Shown: in pieces, positions 62,466 to 64,000 of the stretch
Layout of the letters: each line of letters begins with the position of its first letter
Position numbering within the stretch: the first letter of the stretch is position 1
Source: Zygnema cylindricum
Taxonomy: Eukaryota; Streptophyta; Zygnematophyceae; Zygnematales; Zygnemataceae
Length of the DNA: 64,000 nt
Direction: 5' to 3'
Assembly: GCA_037447655.1 (NCBI GenBank)
Contig: JBBHKE010000584.1
Location: 62,001 to 126,000, forward strand
The notes under the pieces: generated by a model
The model's input: only the letters and a program-made list of their open reading frames with translations
The model's database searches: none
What the model was told of the DNA's origin: nothing
Made by a program: the position numbers and the translations under genes

Positions 62466-63440
62466 GATACATCAAGTTAAAAAAAATTCCCTCCCAAACT
62501 TTGATATGGTTTTCAAACGAATAGATGGAGAAGGTGTATTTATATCTTCCTTCCCATAACTACTTTATTTACCTACTAGTTGGAACAATATTCCTCTCCG
62601 ATACTAAGTGATAAGATCGATTACTTCACAAACATAGTAAGGAGAATGTGCAGCCATTGACACGCGAAAGCATGAATTCAATCACACATACACGTTCACC
62701 ATAAGAGTTCAACAGAATACGCATATGATAAACGAACTTTTCTCCTAACTTCATCTTAAAAATTTGAATGTACTACAGTTTTGAAATCTACTCCAACTTT
62801 GGCGTCTTCCTCTTTTTTGAGCCATAGGCACGTGACTCTAACTTATTTTGAAAATTTAACCAAAATCACCTTGAGATCTTATTTTAGTTAAAGTATCACA
62901 TGACACGATATACTAAAACCTTTACGCACGTGCCACATGAATGTGAAATTCTTTACATGAGGGAGAGTACACGTTATTTTTTTTCTTGCCCATCACGCGC
63001 ATGTACGGAAAAAAGGTTGCAAGGGTCTTGTACATCCACTTTTATTCATAGGTCGCAAAAATCTACGCACTCGTCGCCTCTCCCCCTCCATCTCATGTTG
63101 CCGCTCCTCTCTCCATCGTCCTCCAATGAAACGCGACAATATTTTTATGAAATGAAAGAGCTCTAAAACTTTTTTTTTGACTACCTTTGGGCATAGTTTG
63201 ATGGCAAGTAGAGTGAGGAAAGATGAAAAAAGGAAATAGGGAAGCCATGGTTGAAAGTTATGGTTCTAATGGCGTCGACATTGTCCCAAGTGAGCATGAC
63301 GTAAAAATGTCACAAAACCCCAGTTATTTTTCAATGTCACAAAAAGTAGACGTCTACAACGTCACAAGTTGTACCCACGACTACAGCCGTCACAATTCAA
63401 AGTAACGAGTTCATTTTTGCACATTGGAATGCTTTGAATA
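62466..63440. other. No recognised gene
   Basis: AT-rich sequence. No coding or repeat structure could be supported. Confidence 0.45.
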
Positions 63441-63453
63441 GAACACCGTGTAC

Positions 63454-63667
63454 CGCTATTAGTGTCATTGTTTTTTTTCCAACTTAAAACATATTTTCTC
63501 CTTGCACAGTCGTCAAATTCTTAATCGGACTGTTCCGATTGAACGGTATAGTCTCACCTTCATATTGGCGGTCTCCTAACAAAAATAGGACATGTGTGTG
63601 TGGATAAAAGTTGTTAACAAAGAGTGGGGTGGAGAAAAAACATTAACACGAATAGCGATACACGGCG
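63454..63667. mobile_element. Short inverted-repeat element related to the TA-flanked family
   Basis: CACCGTGTACCGCTATTAGTG at 63454 faces CACGAATAGCGATACACGGCG ending near 63667. No matching TA duplication is visible, so ends are approximate. Confidence 0.5.
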
Positions 63668-64000
63668 AAGGACTTAGAATCTTCACTAAAATACAGAGTA
63701 CCATTTCATAGTTTCGGTTACATTGGATTTACAAGGTGCTTTTGCTCACACGATAAATAGTGTTTACTAGCTTCGCGTGAAACGTGGTATCATTTCACCC
63801 ATAAGAAAATTTGAGGACACGTTGACTTTCTCCTACATTCCAGGTGTCAATTAATATAATGATTTTTTGACCAAAACGCTAGATCGCCCTCATTTGGACT
63901 GTCTTTATCACAATTAAGGAACGATGGGGCGTTGAAAAATATACTTTATTAATTAACACCGACCATCGTTGTTAGCGTTAAGGATTTGTAACTTTTAATG

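Overview
The window is nuclear DNA of an intron-rich, repeat-dominated eukaryote, probably a protist or alga. It has GT-AG introns, Ty1/copia, gag-pro and LINE retroelements, PIF/Harbinger and hAT-type inverted-repeat elements, and a kinase of the CDPK/CAMK type known from plants, algae and protists. The species cannot be named from the sequence. There are no bacterial operons and no CRISPR arrays. One assembly gap lies at 56450-57341.

Three host genes can be reconstructed exon by exon. (1) Glyoxalase II, minus strand, 16090-21210: seven exons joining in frame to 257 codons with every metal ligand conserved. (2) A CDPK-like Ser/Thr kinase, plus strand, 38166 to about 41068, with a long proline-rich N-terminus and no visible EF-hands. 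(3) A secreted papain-family protease, plus strand, 52971-59428, followed by EGF-like, two LysM-like and Cys-rich regions. At least one of its exons is probably lost in the gap. In all three genes the introns carry pyrimidine-rich microsatellites on the sense strand.

The rest is mostly mobile DNA. 1-5 kb: a Harbinger-type element end, a broken Harbinger transposase, a GA microsatellite and an AT-rich tandem repeat. 6.8-9.9 kb: a long-inverted-repeat element whose two arms each carry a different later insertion. 10.1-14.9 kb: a degraded LINE with three 5' monomers. 21.6-25.3 kb: TA-flanked inverted-repeat elements, a hAT-type element and a tRNA-Gly-like sequence. 25.4-31.2 kb: an old copia element with both LTRs, inside another TA-flanked element. 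33.3-35.9 kb: a hAT-type cluster. 43.2-45.1 kb: a TTTGCCTC minisatellite with tRNA-like sequences. 46.5-49.1 kb: a gag-pro relic. 51.4-52.5 kb: a second LINE 3' end. 60.2-62.5 kb: an inverted copy of the first Harbinger-type element and a second copia relic.

The three host genes do not form an evident pathway. Glyoxalase II acts in methylglyoxal detoxification, the kinase in signalling, and the protease outside the cell or in the endomembrane system, perhaps on a chitin- or glycan-bearing surface.
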